Counted from the stretch's first letter, positions 8,353-17,413 are shown. The stretch: 64,000 bases of DNA from an uncultured Alistipes sp. (GCA_900770635.1 CAAGLB010000022.1:1-64000), one strand, 5' to 3'. Numbers and translations are program-made. Notes: generated by a model from the letters alone, not told the origin.

Positions 8353-8378
8353 TAAGGGGACGTGGAGTCCCCTTATTT
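8353..8378 (+). promoter_or_regulatory. Leader hairpin of the rimP-nusA-infB operon
   Basis: TAAGGGGAC (8353-8361) pairs perfectly with GTCCCCTTA (8367-8375) around a 5-nt loop and is followed by TTTC. The stem lies between the promoter and rimP, so it resembles a weak intrinsic terminator acting as an attenuator. NusA autoregulation of this operon is known in other bacteria. An attenuation role here is inference. Confidence 0.5.
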
Positions 8379-8430
8379 CGTCTATTCGCCGAAAGAAAAT
8401 TTGAAATAAAGAGATAAAACTAAGAGGTAT

Positions 8431-8898
8431 ATGATTGACGCAAAGAAGGTTACAGAGATTGCCGAGAAACATCTCGCAGGTAGCGACATGTTTGTTGTCG
8501 AGTGCAAAACATCGCCAATGGGCGAAATTGAGCTACTTATCGACAGCGACACCGCCGTGAAGTTGGAAGATTGTGCAGCACTTAACCGTGCTATTGAGGC
8601 CGAGCTCGACCGTGAGGTGGAGGACTACTCGCTTATGGTGGCATCGGCAGGCATAGGCTCGGAGCTTAAGCTATTGCGTCAGTACCGTAAGATTCTTGGT
8701 AGCTCGGTGGAGGTGCTCCTCAAAGATGGAATCAAGATCTTGGCGAAGCTCAACGACGCATCGGAGGAGGGCATAGTGCTATCCTACGAGGAGAAGCAGG
8801 CCGTAGAGGGCAAGAAGCGCAAGGTGACTGTGGAGGTTACCAAGGAGTACAAATGGGAAGAGATAAAGTACACCAAGGAGTATCTCGACTTTAAGTAG
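8431..8898 (+). CDS. rimP: Ribosome maturation factor RimP
   Basis: The 155-residue protein has the two-domain RimP layout: an N-terminal alpha/beta domain with the CxxxSPMGEIELLID segment, an internal LNRAIEAELD helix, the ASAGIGSELK motif (consensus SSPGldrPL) and a C-terminal Sm-like beta domain. RimP binds free 30S subunits and helps 16S rRNA pseudoknot formation. The canonical proline in the SPG motif is replaced (SAGIGSELK), a common feature of Bacteroidota RimP. It is the first gene of the conserved rimP-nusA-infB operon. nusA follows within 66 nt. Confidence 0.9.
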   Translation: MIDAKKVTEIAEKHLAGSDMFVVECKTSPMGEIELLIDSDTAVKLEDCAALNRAIEAELDREVEDYSLMVASAGIGSELKLLRQYRKILGSSVEVLLKDGIKILAKLNDASEEGIVLSYEEKQAVEGKKRKVTVEVTKEYKWEEIKYTKEYLDFK

Positions 8899-8964
8899 TT
8901 GGCCTCACGACGTGAACAGCGACAACAAAAGGAAACAATAGACAAAACAAAATATATAAGCAAA

Positions 8965-10194
8965 ATGAAGTATGTTAATCTAATCAGCAACTTTGCTGAG
9001 TTCAAAGAGTTGAAGAGCATCGACAACACCACGCTCATCGGTGTTTTGGAGGATGTATTCCGTCATGCCCTTCAGAAGCAGTTTGAGAGCGACGAGAACT
9101 TCGACGTGATCATCAACCCTGAGAAGGGCGATCTCGAGATTTGGCGCAACCGCACAGTCGTAGAGGATGAGATGTTGGAGAATGAGAACACCGAGATAGC
9201 ACTCTCAGAGGTTAAGGCTATCGACGCATCGTATGAGTTGGGCGACGAGTATGTTGACCAGATCGACATGACAAAGTTTGGCCGTCGTGCAGTATTGTCG
9301 TTGCGCCAGAACCTCGCATCACGCATCCTTGACTTGGAGAAGGCTGCACTGTTCGAGAAATACTCTGAGCGTGTCGGCGAGATCATCACAGGTGAGGTTT
9401 ACCAGGTGTGGAAGAAAGAGGTGCTTGTGCGTGACGACGAGGGCAATGACCTCGTATTGCCTAAGGGCGAGCAGATTCCTAACGACTTCTACCGCAAGGG
9501 CGACGCCATCAAGGCTATCGTTAAGTCGGTGGAGATGAACAACAACCAGCCACGCATCATCCTTTCTCGTACCGACAACCAGTTCCTCGAGCGTTTGTTC
9601 GAGCAGGAGGTACCTGAGATCTATGACGGTCTTATCACCATCAAGAAGATTGCTCGCATCCCTGGCGAGCGTGCTAAGGTTGCCGTTGAGTCATACGACG
9701 AGCGCATCGATCCTGTTGGTGCATGCGTGGGTATGAAGGGCTCACGTATCTACACCATCGTTAAGGAGCTTCGCAACGAGAATATCGACGTTGTTAACTA
9801 CACAGCAAACACCTCGCTCATGATTCAGCGTTCGTTGAACCCTGCTAAGATTTCAACTATCACCATCGACGAGGAGCGCAAGACAGCAGCCGTATATCTC
9901 AAGCCTGAGGAGGTGTCGTTGGCTATCGGTAAGGGTGGTCTTAACATTCGTCTTTCTAAGCTCTTGACAGGCTACGACATCGACGTTTATCGTGAGATCG
10001 AGGAGGAGGACGTAGCACTCACCGAGTTCTCAGACGAGATCGAGGCATGGGTTATCGAGGCGTTGAAGAGCGCTGGTTGCGACACCGCAAAGAGCGTCTT
10101 GGAGCTATCGGTAGAGGAGATTGCTCAGCGTGCCGACCTCGAGGTTGAGCAGGCAGCAGAGGTGGTAGCCATCCTCAAGGCAGAGTTTGAATAA
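8965..10194 (+). CDS. nusA: Transcription termination/antitermination factor NusA
   Basis: The 409-residue protein begins MKYVNLISNF. The frame is open upstream to the rimP stop, but no ATG precedes 8965. The N-terminal RNA-polymerase-binding domain (about 1-135) is followed by an S1 domain (GEIITGEVYQVW, about 139-202) and two KH domains with KVAVESYDERIDPVGACVG and SLAIGKGGLNI. The C-terminus carries a short helix-hairpin-helix-like region (ALKSAGCDTAKSVLELS). It binds RNA polymerase and nascent RNA to modulate pausing, termination and antitermination. The stop codon overlaps the infB start by one base, supporting translational coupling. Confidence 0.95.
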   Translation: MKYVNLISNFAEFKELKSIDNTTLIGVLEDVFRHALQKQFESDENFDVIINPEKGDLEIWRNRTVVEDEMLENENTEIALSEVKAIDASYELGDEYVDQIDMTKFGRRAVLSLRQNLASRILDLEKAALFEKYSERVGEIITGEVYQVWKKEVLVRDDEGNDLVLPKGEQIPNDFYRKGDAIKAIVKSVEMNNNQPRIILSRTDNQFLERLFEQEVPEIYDGLITIKKIARIPGERAKVAVESYDERIDPVGACVGMKGSRIYTIVKELRNENIDVVNYTANTSLMIQRSLNPAKISTITIDEERKTAAVYLKPEEVSLAIGKGGLNIRLSKLLTGYDIDVYREIEEEDVALTEFSDEIEAWVIEALKSAGCDTAKSVLELSVEEIAQRADLEVEQAAEVVAILKAEFE

Positions 10195-12977
10195 TGATTA
10201 ACGAAACAAAGAGATTAATGGATAACAATAAGAAGATAAGACTTATACAGGTTGCTAAGGAGTTTAAGGTGGGTTTCAACACTCTTGCCGACTATCTCCA
10301 GCGCAAGGGCTTGCAGAGCGACTGCTCGCCCTCGTCGCCTGTGTCAGCCGAGGTATATGCCGCTTTGGAGAAGGAGTTTGGTGGTAACCGCCAGTCGGGT
10401 GGCGAGCGTGATGCTGTGCGTGAGCGCATTCAGCAGAAGGGCTCGGTGAGCATCAACTCGCAGAACCAGAAGGCCGAAGAGGAGGAGGATGAGGTAATCA
10501 TCAAGAGCAACATCATCAGCGTTAAGGACGAGGTACGTGGCCCAAAGATTTTGGGCAAGATAGACCTCGACGGCAAGAAGGCAGAGCCTAAGGCCGAGGT
10601 TAAAGCCGAGCCTAAGGTTGAGCCTAAGCAGGAGGTAGAGGCACCAAAGCCAGCCCCTGTGACTGAGGCGCCTAAGGCTGAGGTTAAGCCAGAGCCTAAG
10701 GTTGAGGCAAAGCCTAAGGCAGAGGTTGTTGAGCAGCCTGTGGAGGAGCCAGCAGAGCCTAAGCGTGACTCTGTATTCCGCCCAGATGTTGAGCACCTCG
10801 GCGGCCCAAAGATTCTTGGCACTATGGACGTATCGAACATGGTTCCTGGTGGCAAGCACAAGCGTAAGCGTCTTGAGAAGGAGAAGGTCAATGTAGCCAA
10901 GGAGGGCAAGAACATTGGCAAGCCAGAGAAGGGTGGCCAGAAGGGTGGCAACAACAACAATGGTCAGCGTCAGCAGGGCCAGGGCCAGCCAGGTCAGCAG
11001 AATCAGCAAAACCAGAACCAGTCGAAGAAGAACAAGAAGCAGAACAAGCAGCAGCCAAAGCCTGTGGTACGCCCAGAGGTTTCGGACGAGGAGGTATCAA
11101 AGCAGATTAAGGATACCTTGGCACGTCTTACCGCTAAGGGTACTAAGTCGAAGGGTGCTAAATATCGTAAGGAGAAGCGTGAGGAGGTTCGTGAGCGCAT
11201 GAACGAGGAGATCGAGCGCGAGGAGATGGAGCGCAGCGTGCTCAAGGTGACAGAGTTTGTTACCGTGAGTGAGCTCGCTACCATGATGAACGTATCGCCT
11301 ATGGAGGTTATCTCTGCATGTATGAACCTTGGATTGATGGTGTCTATCAACCAGCGTCTCGATGCTGAGGCCTTGGTTGTTGTTGCAGAGGAGTTTGGCT
11401 TCAAGGTAGAGTTTGTGTCAGTAGAGATTCAGGAGGCTATCGAGACCGACGCAGACACTGACGACGAGCTCGTATCACGACCACCTATCGTTACCGTAAT
11501 GGGACACGTAGACCACGGTAAGACATCGCTCTTGGACAATATTCGTAAGACTAACGTAACAGCAGGTGAGGCTGGTGGTATCACCCAGCACATCGGTGCT
11601 TACTCCGTAGAGCTCAATGGTCAGAAAATTACGTTCCTCGATACCCCAGGTCACGAGGCGTTTACCGCTATGCGTGCCCGTGGTGCTAAGATGACCGACG
11701 TGGCTATCATCATCGTTGCTGCCGACGACAGCGTCATGCCACAGACCGTTGAGGCTATCAACCATGCTTCAGCAGCAGGTGTGCCTATGGTGTTCGCTAT
11801 CAACAAGATGGATAAGCCACAGGCAAATGCTGACCGCATTCGTGAGCAGCTCTCACAGATGAACTACCTCGTAGAGGATTGGGGTGGTAAGTATCAGTGC
11901 CAGGAGGTATCTGCAAAGCAGGGCCTTAACCTCGACAAGCTCCTTGAGAAGGTGTTGCTCGAGGCCGAGGTATTGGAGCTCAAGGCTAACCCCGACCGCA
12001 AGGCTACAGGTGCCGTTATCGAGTCGATGTTGGATAAGGGCCGTGGCTATGTAGCTACTATAATGGTGCAGAACGGTACATTGCGTGTAGGCGATGTATT
12101 GCTCTCAGGAACATATACTGGTCGTGTTAAGGCGATGTTCGACGAGAATGGTCGCAAGGTTACTGAGGCAGGCCCATCAACACCTGTTCAGGTGCTTGGT
12201 CTTAACGGTGCACCACAGGCGGGTGACACATTCAACGTTATGGACGACGACCGCTCGGCACGTGAGATCGCTAACAAGCGTGAGCAGTTGCAGCGTATGC
12301 AGGGCATCATGACACAGAAGCACGTGACACTCGACGAGATTGGCCGCCGTATCGCTATCGGCTCGTTCAAGGAGCTTAACATCATCGTTAAGGGTGATGT
12401 GGACGGCTCTGTTGAGGCTATGACAGGCTCGCTCATCAAGCTCTCTAAGGAGACCGTTCAGGTTAACGTTATCCACTCTGCCGTAGGTCAGATCTCAGAG
12501 AGCGACGTATTGCTTGCAGCGGCATCTAACGCCATCATCGTCGGCTTCCAGGTACGTCCTTCGGCTGCAGCACGTAAGGCTGCCGAGAAGGAGCAGATCG
12601 ACATCCGCCTCTACTCTATCATCTACGATGCTATCAACGAGATCAAGGACGCTATCGAGGGTATGTTGGAGCCTGTAATGAAGGAGGAGATTGTATGCTC
12701 TACCGAGGTTATGGAGACCTTCAAGATCTCGAAGGTGGGTACTGTTGCTGGTTGTATCGTGCGTGAGGGTAAGATGCAGCGTAACACAGCTATCCGCGTA
12801 ATCCGTGACGGTATCGTAATCTACACTGGTAAGCTCGGATCGTTGCGCCGCTTCAAGGACGATGTTAAGGAGGTAACCGTAGGTCAGGACTGCGGTCTTA
12901 ACATCGAGTCGTACAACGACATCAAGGTTGGCGATATCATCGAGGGTTACGAGCAGGTAGAGGTAAAACGCAAATAA
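10194..12977 (+). CDS. infB: Translation initiation factor IF-2
   Basis: The 927-residue GTPase places initiator tRNA on the ribosome. Residues 1-60 form the IF2-N helical domain (IRLIQVAKEFKVGFNTL). Residues 100-330 are a low-complexity linker rich in K, P, E and Q, with repeated KAEPKAEV-type units and a QNQQNQNQ tract; it is long, as in other Bacteroidota. The G domain has GHVDHGKT (437-444), DTPGHEAF (about 483) and NKMD (about 537), followed by domains II, III and IV. The start at 10194 overlaps the nusA stop; an in-frame ATG eight codons later (MDNNKKIRL) is an alternative. A palindromic repeat element begins just after the stop. Confidence 0.97.
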   Translation: MINETKRLMDNNKKIRLIQVAKEFKVGFNTLADYLQRKGLQSDCSPSSPVSAEVYAALEKEFGGNRQSGGERDAVRERIQQKGSVSINSQNQKAEEEEDEVIIKSNIISVKDEVRGPKILGKIDLDGKKAEPKAEVKAEPKVEPKQEVEAPKPAPVTEAPKAEVKPEPKVEAKPKAEVVEQPVEEPAEPKRDSVFRPDVEHLGGPKILGTMDVSNMVPGGKHKRKRLEKEKVNVAKEGKNIGKPEKGGQKGGNNNNGQRQQGQGQPGQQNQQNQNQSKKNKKQNKQQPKPVVRPEVSDEEVSKQIKDTLARLTAKGTKSKGAKYRKEKREEVRERMNEEIEREEMERSVLKVTEFVTVSELATMMNVSPMEVISACMNLGLMVSINQRLDAEALVVVAEEFGFKVEFVSVEIQEAIETDADTDDELVSRPPIVTVMGHVDHGKTSLLDNIRKTNVTAGEAGGITQHIGAYSVELNGQKITFLDTPGHEAFTAMRARGAKMTDVAIIIVAADDSVMPQTVEAINHASAAGVPMVFAINKMDKPQANADRIREQLSQMNYLVEDWGGKYQCQEVSAKQGLNLDKLLEKVLLEAEVLELKANPDRKATGAVIESMLDKGRGYVATIMVQNGTLRVGDVLLSGTYTGRVKAMFDENGRKVTEAGPSTPVQVLGLNGAPQAGDTFNVMDDDRSAREIANKREQLQRMQGIMTQKHVTLDEIGRRIAIGSFKELNIIVKGDVDGSVEAMTGSLIKLSKETVQVNVIHSAVGQISESDVLLAAASNAIIVGFQVRPSAAARKAAEKEQIDIRLYSIIYDAINEIKDAIEGMLEPVMKEEIVCSTEVMETFKISKVGTVAGCIVREGKMQRNTAIRVIRDGIVIYTGKLGSLRRFKDDVKEVTVGQDCGLNIESYNDIKVGDIIEGYEQVEVKRK

Positions 12978-12979
12978 TT

Positions 12980-13107
12980 AATTTTTGTGGTAAGCAGTTA
13001 TCTACTGCCGCTCGCCAAAATATCTCTGCAATGGGCAGTACGCATTAGTACAGCCCATCGCAGATAATTTTGCCGAGCGTTGTATCTAACTACTTCTAAC
13101 AAAAATT
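12980..13107 (-). repeat. Palindromic repeat element, copy 3
   Basis: The ends AATTTTTGT (12980-12988) and ACAAAAATT (13099-13107) are exact complements. The core is ATGGGC-A-GTAC (13031-13041), a 6-nt loop and GTAC-A-GCCCAT (13048-13058). It is flanked by AAAATATCT-CTGC and GCAG-AT-AATTTT arms. It reads in reverse relative to copies 2 and 4 (GCCGAGCGTTGTATC is the complement of their GATACAACGCTCGGC). It lies between infB and the downstream CoA-transferase, immediately after the infB stop, where it could act as a terminator or mRNA 3' end. Confidence 0.8.
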
Positions 13108-13175
13108 AGCAATGCGGAACTTACCGCCTAACAAGCAAAAACTAACAAACAAAACCTAAAATAAAACTTAAAGAC

Positions 13176-14489
13176 ATGAACAACATTAAGTTTACAACTG
13201 CAGCCGAGGCTGTTAAGTGTATCAAGTCGGGTGATCATATTCACCTTAGCTCAGTGGCATCTGCTCCTCAGTGCCTCATCAAGGCTATGTGCGACCGTGG
13301 TCGTAATGGCGAGTTCAAGGATGTTCACATCCACCACCTCCACACTGAGGGCCCAGCACCTTATGCTGACCCAGAGTTCGAGGGCATCTTCCAGCTCGAC
13401 TCATTCTTCGTTGGTGGCAACGTGCGTAAGGTTACTCAGAGCGGCTTTGCTGACTATATTCCAATCTTCTTGAGCGAGACTCAGAAGTTGTATCGTTCAG
13501 GCGCTGTGCCATGTAACGTTGCAATGATCCAGGTGTCACGCCCAGACAAGCACGGCTACGTATCACTCGGTACATCAGTAGATGCTACATTGGCAGCTGT
13601 TGAGTGCGCAGACTATGTTATCGCTGTTGTTAATAAGTATGTTCCTCGTTCGTTCGGTGACGCTATGATCCACTCATCACGCATCAACTTCTTCGTTGAG
13701 GACGACCAGCCATTGGAGGAGGCTCACTTCACAGCTCCTAACGAGGTTGAGACAAAGATCGGTAACCTCTGTGCTGGTCTTATCGAGGACGGTGCTACAC
13801 TCCAGATGGGTATCGGCGCTATTCCTAACGCTGTTCTTGCACAGCTTGGTAACCATAAGAACCTTGGTGTTCACACCGAGATGTTCGCCGATGGCGTGCT
13901 TCCACTCGTTGAGAAGGGCGTTATCAACGGTGCTTTGAAGAACATCGACAAGGGTAAGATGGTATCTACATTCTTGATGGGTTCACAGAAGGTTTACGAC
14001 TTCATCGACGACAACCCAGGCGTATTGATGATGGACGTAGGCTATACCAACGATCCATTCGTTATCGCTAAGAACGATAAGGTTACTGCTATCAACTCAG
14101 CACTTCAGGTAGATATCACTGGTCAGGTATGTGCCGACTCTCTCGGTCGTAAGTTCTACTCTGGCGTAGGTGGTCAGGTTGACTTCATCTATGGTGCATC
14201 ACTTTCGAAGGGTGGTAAGGCAATCATCGCTATGCCATCAATCACCACTAAGGGCGTATCGAAGATCTCTGACGTGTTGACCGAGGGTGCAGGTGTTGTT
14301 ACCACACGTAACCATATCCACTGGTTCGTAACTGAGAATGGTGCTGCTGACCTCTATGGCAAGAGCCTTCAGGAGCGTGCTCGCTTGATCATCTCTGTTG
14401 CTCACCCATCAGCCCAGGAGGCTTTGGACGAGGCAGCCTTCAACCGCTACGGCAGCCACCATCACTATGTAAAAAGCTATATGAAGTAA
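13176..14489 (+). CDS. Acetyl-CoA hydrolase/CoA-transferase family protein
   Basis: The 437-residue protein belongs to the acetyl-CoA hydrolase / 4-hydroxybutyrate CoA-transferase family (family I CoA-transferases). Landmarks are SGDHIHLSS near the N-terminus, VSRPDKHGYVSLG, QMGIGAIPNAV, the catalytic glutamate region GVHTEMFADG (Glu235), and GGQVDFIYGAS with the C-terminal GVVTTRNHIHWFVTENG. Such enzymes move CoA between acetate, succinate, butyrate or 4-hydroxybutyrate in anaerobic fermentation. The exact acyl substrate cannot be deduced from sequence alone. Codon use is very uniform (GGT, GCT, ATC), suggesting high expression. It is a single-gene unit with tandem hairpins at its 3' end. 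Confidence 0.88.
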   Translation: MNNIKFTTAAEAVKCIKSGDHIHLSSVASAPQCLIKAMCDRGRNGEFKDVHIHHLHTEGPAPYADPEFEGIFQLDSFFVGGNVRKVTQSGFADYIPIFLSETQKLYRSGAVPCNVAMIQVSRPDKHGYVSLGTSVDATLAAVECADYVIAVVNKYVPRSFGDAMIHSSRINFFVEDDQPLEEAHFTAPNEVETKIGNLCAGLIEDGATLQMGIGAIPNAVLAQLGNHKNLGVHTEMFADGVLPLVEKGVINGALKNIDKGKMVSTFLMGSQKVYDFIDDNPGVLMMDVGYTNDPFVIAKNDKVTAINSALQVDITGQVCADSLGRKFYSGVGGQVDFIYGASLSKGGKAIIAMPSITTKGVSKISDVLTEGAGVVTTRNHIHWFVTENGAADLYGKSLQERARLIISVAHPSAQEALDEAAFNRYGSHHHYVKSYMK

Positions 14490-14507
14490 TATGCGTTACT
14501 TCATATA
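14478..14507 (+). repeat. Perfect inverted repeat spanning the CoA-transferase stop codon
   Basis: TATATGAAGTAA (14478-14489) and TTACTTCATATA (14496-14507) are exact complements around a 6-nt loop. The left arm encodes the last residues and the stop codon. It is followed 4 nt later by the terminator hairpin, so the mRNA would end in two tandem stems. Confidence 0.75.
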
Positions 14508-14510
14508 ATC

Positions 14511-14545
14511 ACAAAGGCTTCCCTCGGGAAGCCTTTGTTGCTTTT
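14511..14545 (+). terminator. Terminator of the CoA-transferase gene
   Basis: A 12-bp perfect stem (ACAAAGGCTTCC, loop CTCG, GGAAGCCTTTGT) is followed by TGCTTTT. Confidence 0.85.
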
Positions 14546-14807
14546 AATATAGCGGTGGTGAACCACCTTTTCATACCTACAATTCCCCTAAATCCCCCTT
14601 TAAGTTCGCTACGCTCCTTTTCGTTGCTACGGCTCGGCAGAGCAAGCTCGCTTGTTTTGCCATGGCGGGGCAGGGTGGAGAAACTCAAGGATCTATCGGG
14701 ATGCACGAGCCGCAACTGCAACATAGACATCGTGATTCTTCACCGACGTTAAGAATGAGATTTACACCTCCCCAAAGAATAAGATAATTATCTTTTTTTG
14801 CCCGATA
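14546..14807 (+). other. Noncoding stretch, no gene recognised
   Basis: About 260 bases without a convincing reading frame. A pyrimidine-rich segment with CCCCTAAATCCCCC near 14585 is followed by GC-richer sequence (14620-14690). Short open frames on both strands here have no recognisable motif and are probably chance. Confidence 0.5.
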
Positions 14808-14839
14808 TTGATATAAATCAATATTTTTTGCTAAATTTG
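14808..14839 (+). promoter_or_regulatory. Promoter for the 14856 secreted-protein gene
   Basis: TTG (14808-14810) and TAAATTTG (14832-14839) lie about 21 nt apart. The start codon follows 16 nt after the -7 box. Confidence 0.6.
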
Positions 14840-14855
14840 CATTATCACTTACCCC

Positions 14856-15434
14856 ATGAAGTCGCAAATGAAGAAGATTATTCTGATAATACTATGTTTG
14901 GCTACACTTACAAGCGTGAGTGCACAGGAGCTATACAAAAATGCAGTGAAGGTGACATTCCTGTCGTGGATAACAGGAAGCACCAAGCTCTCGTATGAGC
15001 GTGCATTTCCACAACATAGGCAGAGTGGCGAGCTATGTGCAAGCGTAATTGGCGCTGGCTACGACAAGTTTAACAACGATCCACGAGGCTTCACACTACG
15101 CTATGGCCACAAATTTTTCGTAGCAGGATACGACGAGAATAAGCCACTGCAAGGCTTCTACCTTCGCCCCGAGGTGATGTATTCGCACTTCAACTACACA
15201 CACTCGCTGACCACCGAGCGCACACCAGCACGCATGGGATGTGTGATGGCAACAGTAGGATATCAATACTGCGTGAAGCGTTTTGTGGCTGATGCATGGG
15301 TTGGTGGAGGATACTCCTTTGGCCGTGTTGCCGAGACAGGATATCATCATGGCTTTCAGGTGTGGAAGCTATTTGGCACACGCAACGACAACATAGCCCT
15401 GAGCTTTACTGTTCGCTTAGGCGTGCTATGGTAG
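14856..15434 (+). CDS. Secreted beta-barrel-like protein, function unknown
   Basis: The 192-residue protein has a signal peptide (MKKIILIILCLATLTSVSA, cleavage before QELYK). The mature chain alternates polar and aromatic residues in short strands (TKLSYERAF, FTLRYGHKFFV, FYLRPEVMYSHFNY, VADAWVGGGYSFGRV) and ends FTVRLGVLW. Strands with aromatic girdles and a terminal aromatic residue are typical of small outer-membrane beta-barrels. No specific family was recognised. A downstream ATG gives MKKIILI as an alternative start. It is followed 38 nt later by another signal-peptide protein with a very similar leader sequence (LCLATLT), probably in the same transcript. Confidence 0.7.
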   Translation: MKSQMKKIILIILCLATLTSVSAQELYKNAVKVTFLSWITGSTKLSYERAFPQHRQSGELCASVIGAGYDKFNNDPRGFTLRYGHKFFVAGYDENKPLQGFYLRPEVMYSHFNYTHSLTTERTPARMGCVMATVGYQYCVKRFVADAWVGGGYSFGRVAETGYHHGFQVWKLFGTRNDNIALSFTVRLGVLW

Positions 15435-15472
15435 AATGACAAACAGAGATATAAACCAAAAACATTAAAAAT

Positions 15473-17350
15473 ATGAAACGACTACTACTACTAATCATGT
15501 GCCTTGCGACACTCACAATGGCGAGCGCACAGAAGCCTTTGAGCCTCTTGGGCAAGAGCGTTCAGTATGTTGGTGCTGCGGCCAACAAGTTGCCAGCAGG
15601 CGAGGGTACTATCACCATCAACAGCGGCAAGTACAACTACACACTCCAGGGAACATTCTTCGAGTCGACACTCGAGAGCGGCAAGCTTTACATGGAGAAG
15701 CAGGATGTGACATTTAATGGTAAGATCACCTATGCCATCGACAAGAAGCTCAAGGCAGTGGTTGTAACCATGTCGAATGGTGAGTTCAAGAAGGGCTCAA
15801 CAAAACTCTTCACCCTAAAGCCTGAGGAGCAGCTAACAGTAACAATCCACACAAAGAGCACTGATCTTAGCGGCAGTGGCAAGTTTGCCGTAGAGTACAA
15901 CTTCGACGCAAAAGACATAGAGATGGCTAAGCGCTTTGCTGGCGAGGAGAGCTACACAAACTATGCTGGTCTTATCACCCTCACAGCAACAACCGACAAT
16001 GGTATCGAGGTTAGTGGCTGGGAGGAGCTCACATCGGGCAAGATGACCTTTGCAAATGGCGCTGAGGTGATTATCTCGAAAGATGGCAACTCATCATGGA
16101 AGCGTGCTAATGGTGACAGAATCGACGTTGAGGCAGGCGTAGTAACGAGCTACAACCTCGCTATCAACCAGGGCCGTGTGTCGAACGAGAACATCGACTA
16201 CACATTTGCTAATGGCAACAAGTATGTAGGTTCGCACAAGGATCTTGTAGCAGCAACCCTCGACAAGCTCATCACACTTAACTCTGTTGAGTGGGCATGG
16301 GACATCGCATCGAAGAACATCGTTAGCGGCGTTATCAGCTACACAAATGGCAACACCATCGTCACTGAGGCATCGGACGTTGTGGACTTCACCATCAACT
16401 TCGACAACTGCTCCGTGACACCTCACCGCATCGTCTACACATTTGCTAATGGCGCAAAGTATGACGGTACATACAAGAGCCTCGTGCCAGTAACACTTGC
16501 CGAGCTCATGAAGTTCAACAGCCTAACATGGGCATGGGGCGAGAACCTCAAGAACAACACAGATGCTGGTGTGCTCACATTCGAGAACGGCAATACCATC
16601 CGCTACGAGGCATCGGAGGTTAGTGGCTTCGACATGGCTATCGAGGCAGGTCACATCTCAAGCAACACCATCACCTACACCTTCCCATCAGGCGAGAAGT
16701 ATATGGGCCGCTACAACGAGAACCTTGCAGCAGTAGTCGCAGGCATGCTTCTCAACATCGACGAGTTTAGCTGGTCGGCCGACAAGTTCGACGAGTGGAT
16801 TGCTGCTGGTACTCTCACATTGACTAACGGCACAGTAGCTCAAGTTGAGCAGGGCATGAAGCCTAAGTTGGCATCAGACGTTAAGTTTGAGGGTGGTAGC
16901 TACAAGGCTAAGGCTCAGAAATATGCATACGCCAACGGCGACATCAAGGTTAAGGCTACTGTGGAGCTCACAAACAACACACTCTTCAACTTCGACAGCC
17001 TCGTAACTCGTGACAACCTATTGAACGTCATCGGCAGCGGCGAGCTCGAGTTGGCAAATGGCGAGCACTTCGAGTTCAGCAATGGCGAGCTTATTGACTA
17101 CCTCGTAATCTACGATGGTGGCACAATCGAGAATGGCACTATCACACACACCTTCGACAACGGCAACAAGTACATAGGTAAGGTTAACGGTTTGTTGGAT
17201 AGCGCCGAGGCAGTTCTTGGCTTCAAGAGTAGCAACTGGCGTTGGGCTGATTTCGACAAGTATGTTGCCGATGGCACATTGACCTTGGCTGATGGCACTC
17301 GCAAGAACTATGTTAAGGGTGCTGAGGTTGTTAAGGGCAAGCGTAAGTAA
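15473..17350 (+). CDS. Secreted protein with MORN-like tandem repeats
   Basis: The 625-residue protein starts with a signal peptide (LLLLIMCLATLTMASA). After a ~200-residue region come four units of about 90 residues, each opening with a MORN-like strand pair: YTFANGNKYVGSHK, YTFANGAKYDGTYK, YTFPSGEKYMGRYN and HTFDNGNKYIGKVN. Each then has a helix-like stretch ending in a W-containing segment (SVEWAWD, SLTWAWG, EFSWSAD, SNWRWAD) and a G-x-LT-NGT strand. The NG-x-KY-x-G core matches half of a MORN repeat, which in other proteins binds membranes or scaffolds partners. Linkage to the preceding small barrel-like protein (38-nt gap) suggests they act together. Function is unknown. Confidence 0.75.
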   Translation: MKRLLLLIMCLATLTMASAQKPLSLLGKSVQYVGAAANKLPAGEGTITINSGKYNYTLQGTFFESTLESGKLYMEKQDVTFNGKITYAIDKKLKAVVVTMSNGEFKKGSTKLFTLKPEEQLTVTIHTKSTDLSGSGKFAVEYNFDAKDIEMAKRFAGEESYTNYAGLITLTATTDNGIEVSGWEELTSGKMTFANGAEVIISKDGNSSWKRANGDRIDVEAGVVTSYNLAINQGRVSNENIDYTFANGNKYVGSHKDLVAATLDKLITLNSVEWAWDIASKNIVSGVISYTNGNTIVTEASDVVDFTINFDNCSVTPHRIVYTFANGAKYDGTYKSLVPVTLAELMKFNSLTWAWGENLKNNTDAGVLTFENGNTIRYEASEVSGFDMAIEAGHISSNTITYTFPSGEKYMGRYNENLAAVVAGMLLNIDEFSWSADKFDEWIAAGTLTLTNGTVAQVEQGMKPKLASDVKFEGGSYKAKAQKYAYANGDIKVKATVELTNNTLFNFDSLVTRDNLLNVIGSGELELANGEHFEFSNGELIDYLVIYDGGTIENGTITHTFDNGNKYIGKVNGLLDSAEAVLGFKSSNWRWADFDKYVADGTLTLADGTRKNYVKGAEVVKGKRK

Positions 17351-17370
17351 TAGACCTTATACTTATATAT

Positions 17371-17413
17371 AATAATGAGAGGGTGTCCAGAAAGTGGACA
17401 CCCTCTCATTATT
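17371..17413 (+). terminator. Large perfect hairpin at a convergent junction
   Basis: A 19-bp perfect stem (left arm 17371-17389, right arm 17395-17413) has a GAAAG loop, immediately followed by a 20-nt tail (17412-17431) that is identical at 40222-40241. It probably acts as a bidirectional terminator between the MORN-like gene and trmD. Confidence 0.75.

Noticed and set aside
10344..11009. Long leucine-rich open frame antisense to infB
   Set aside because: It is the reverse reading of the lysine/glutamate/proline-rich IF2 linker, whose biased codons leave an open frame by chance.
14509..14752. Short open frames on both strands after the CoA-transferase
   Set aside because: They overlap the terminator, have no plausible start context and encode low-complexity sequence.
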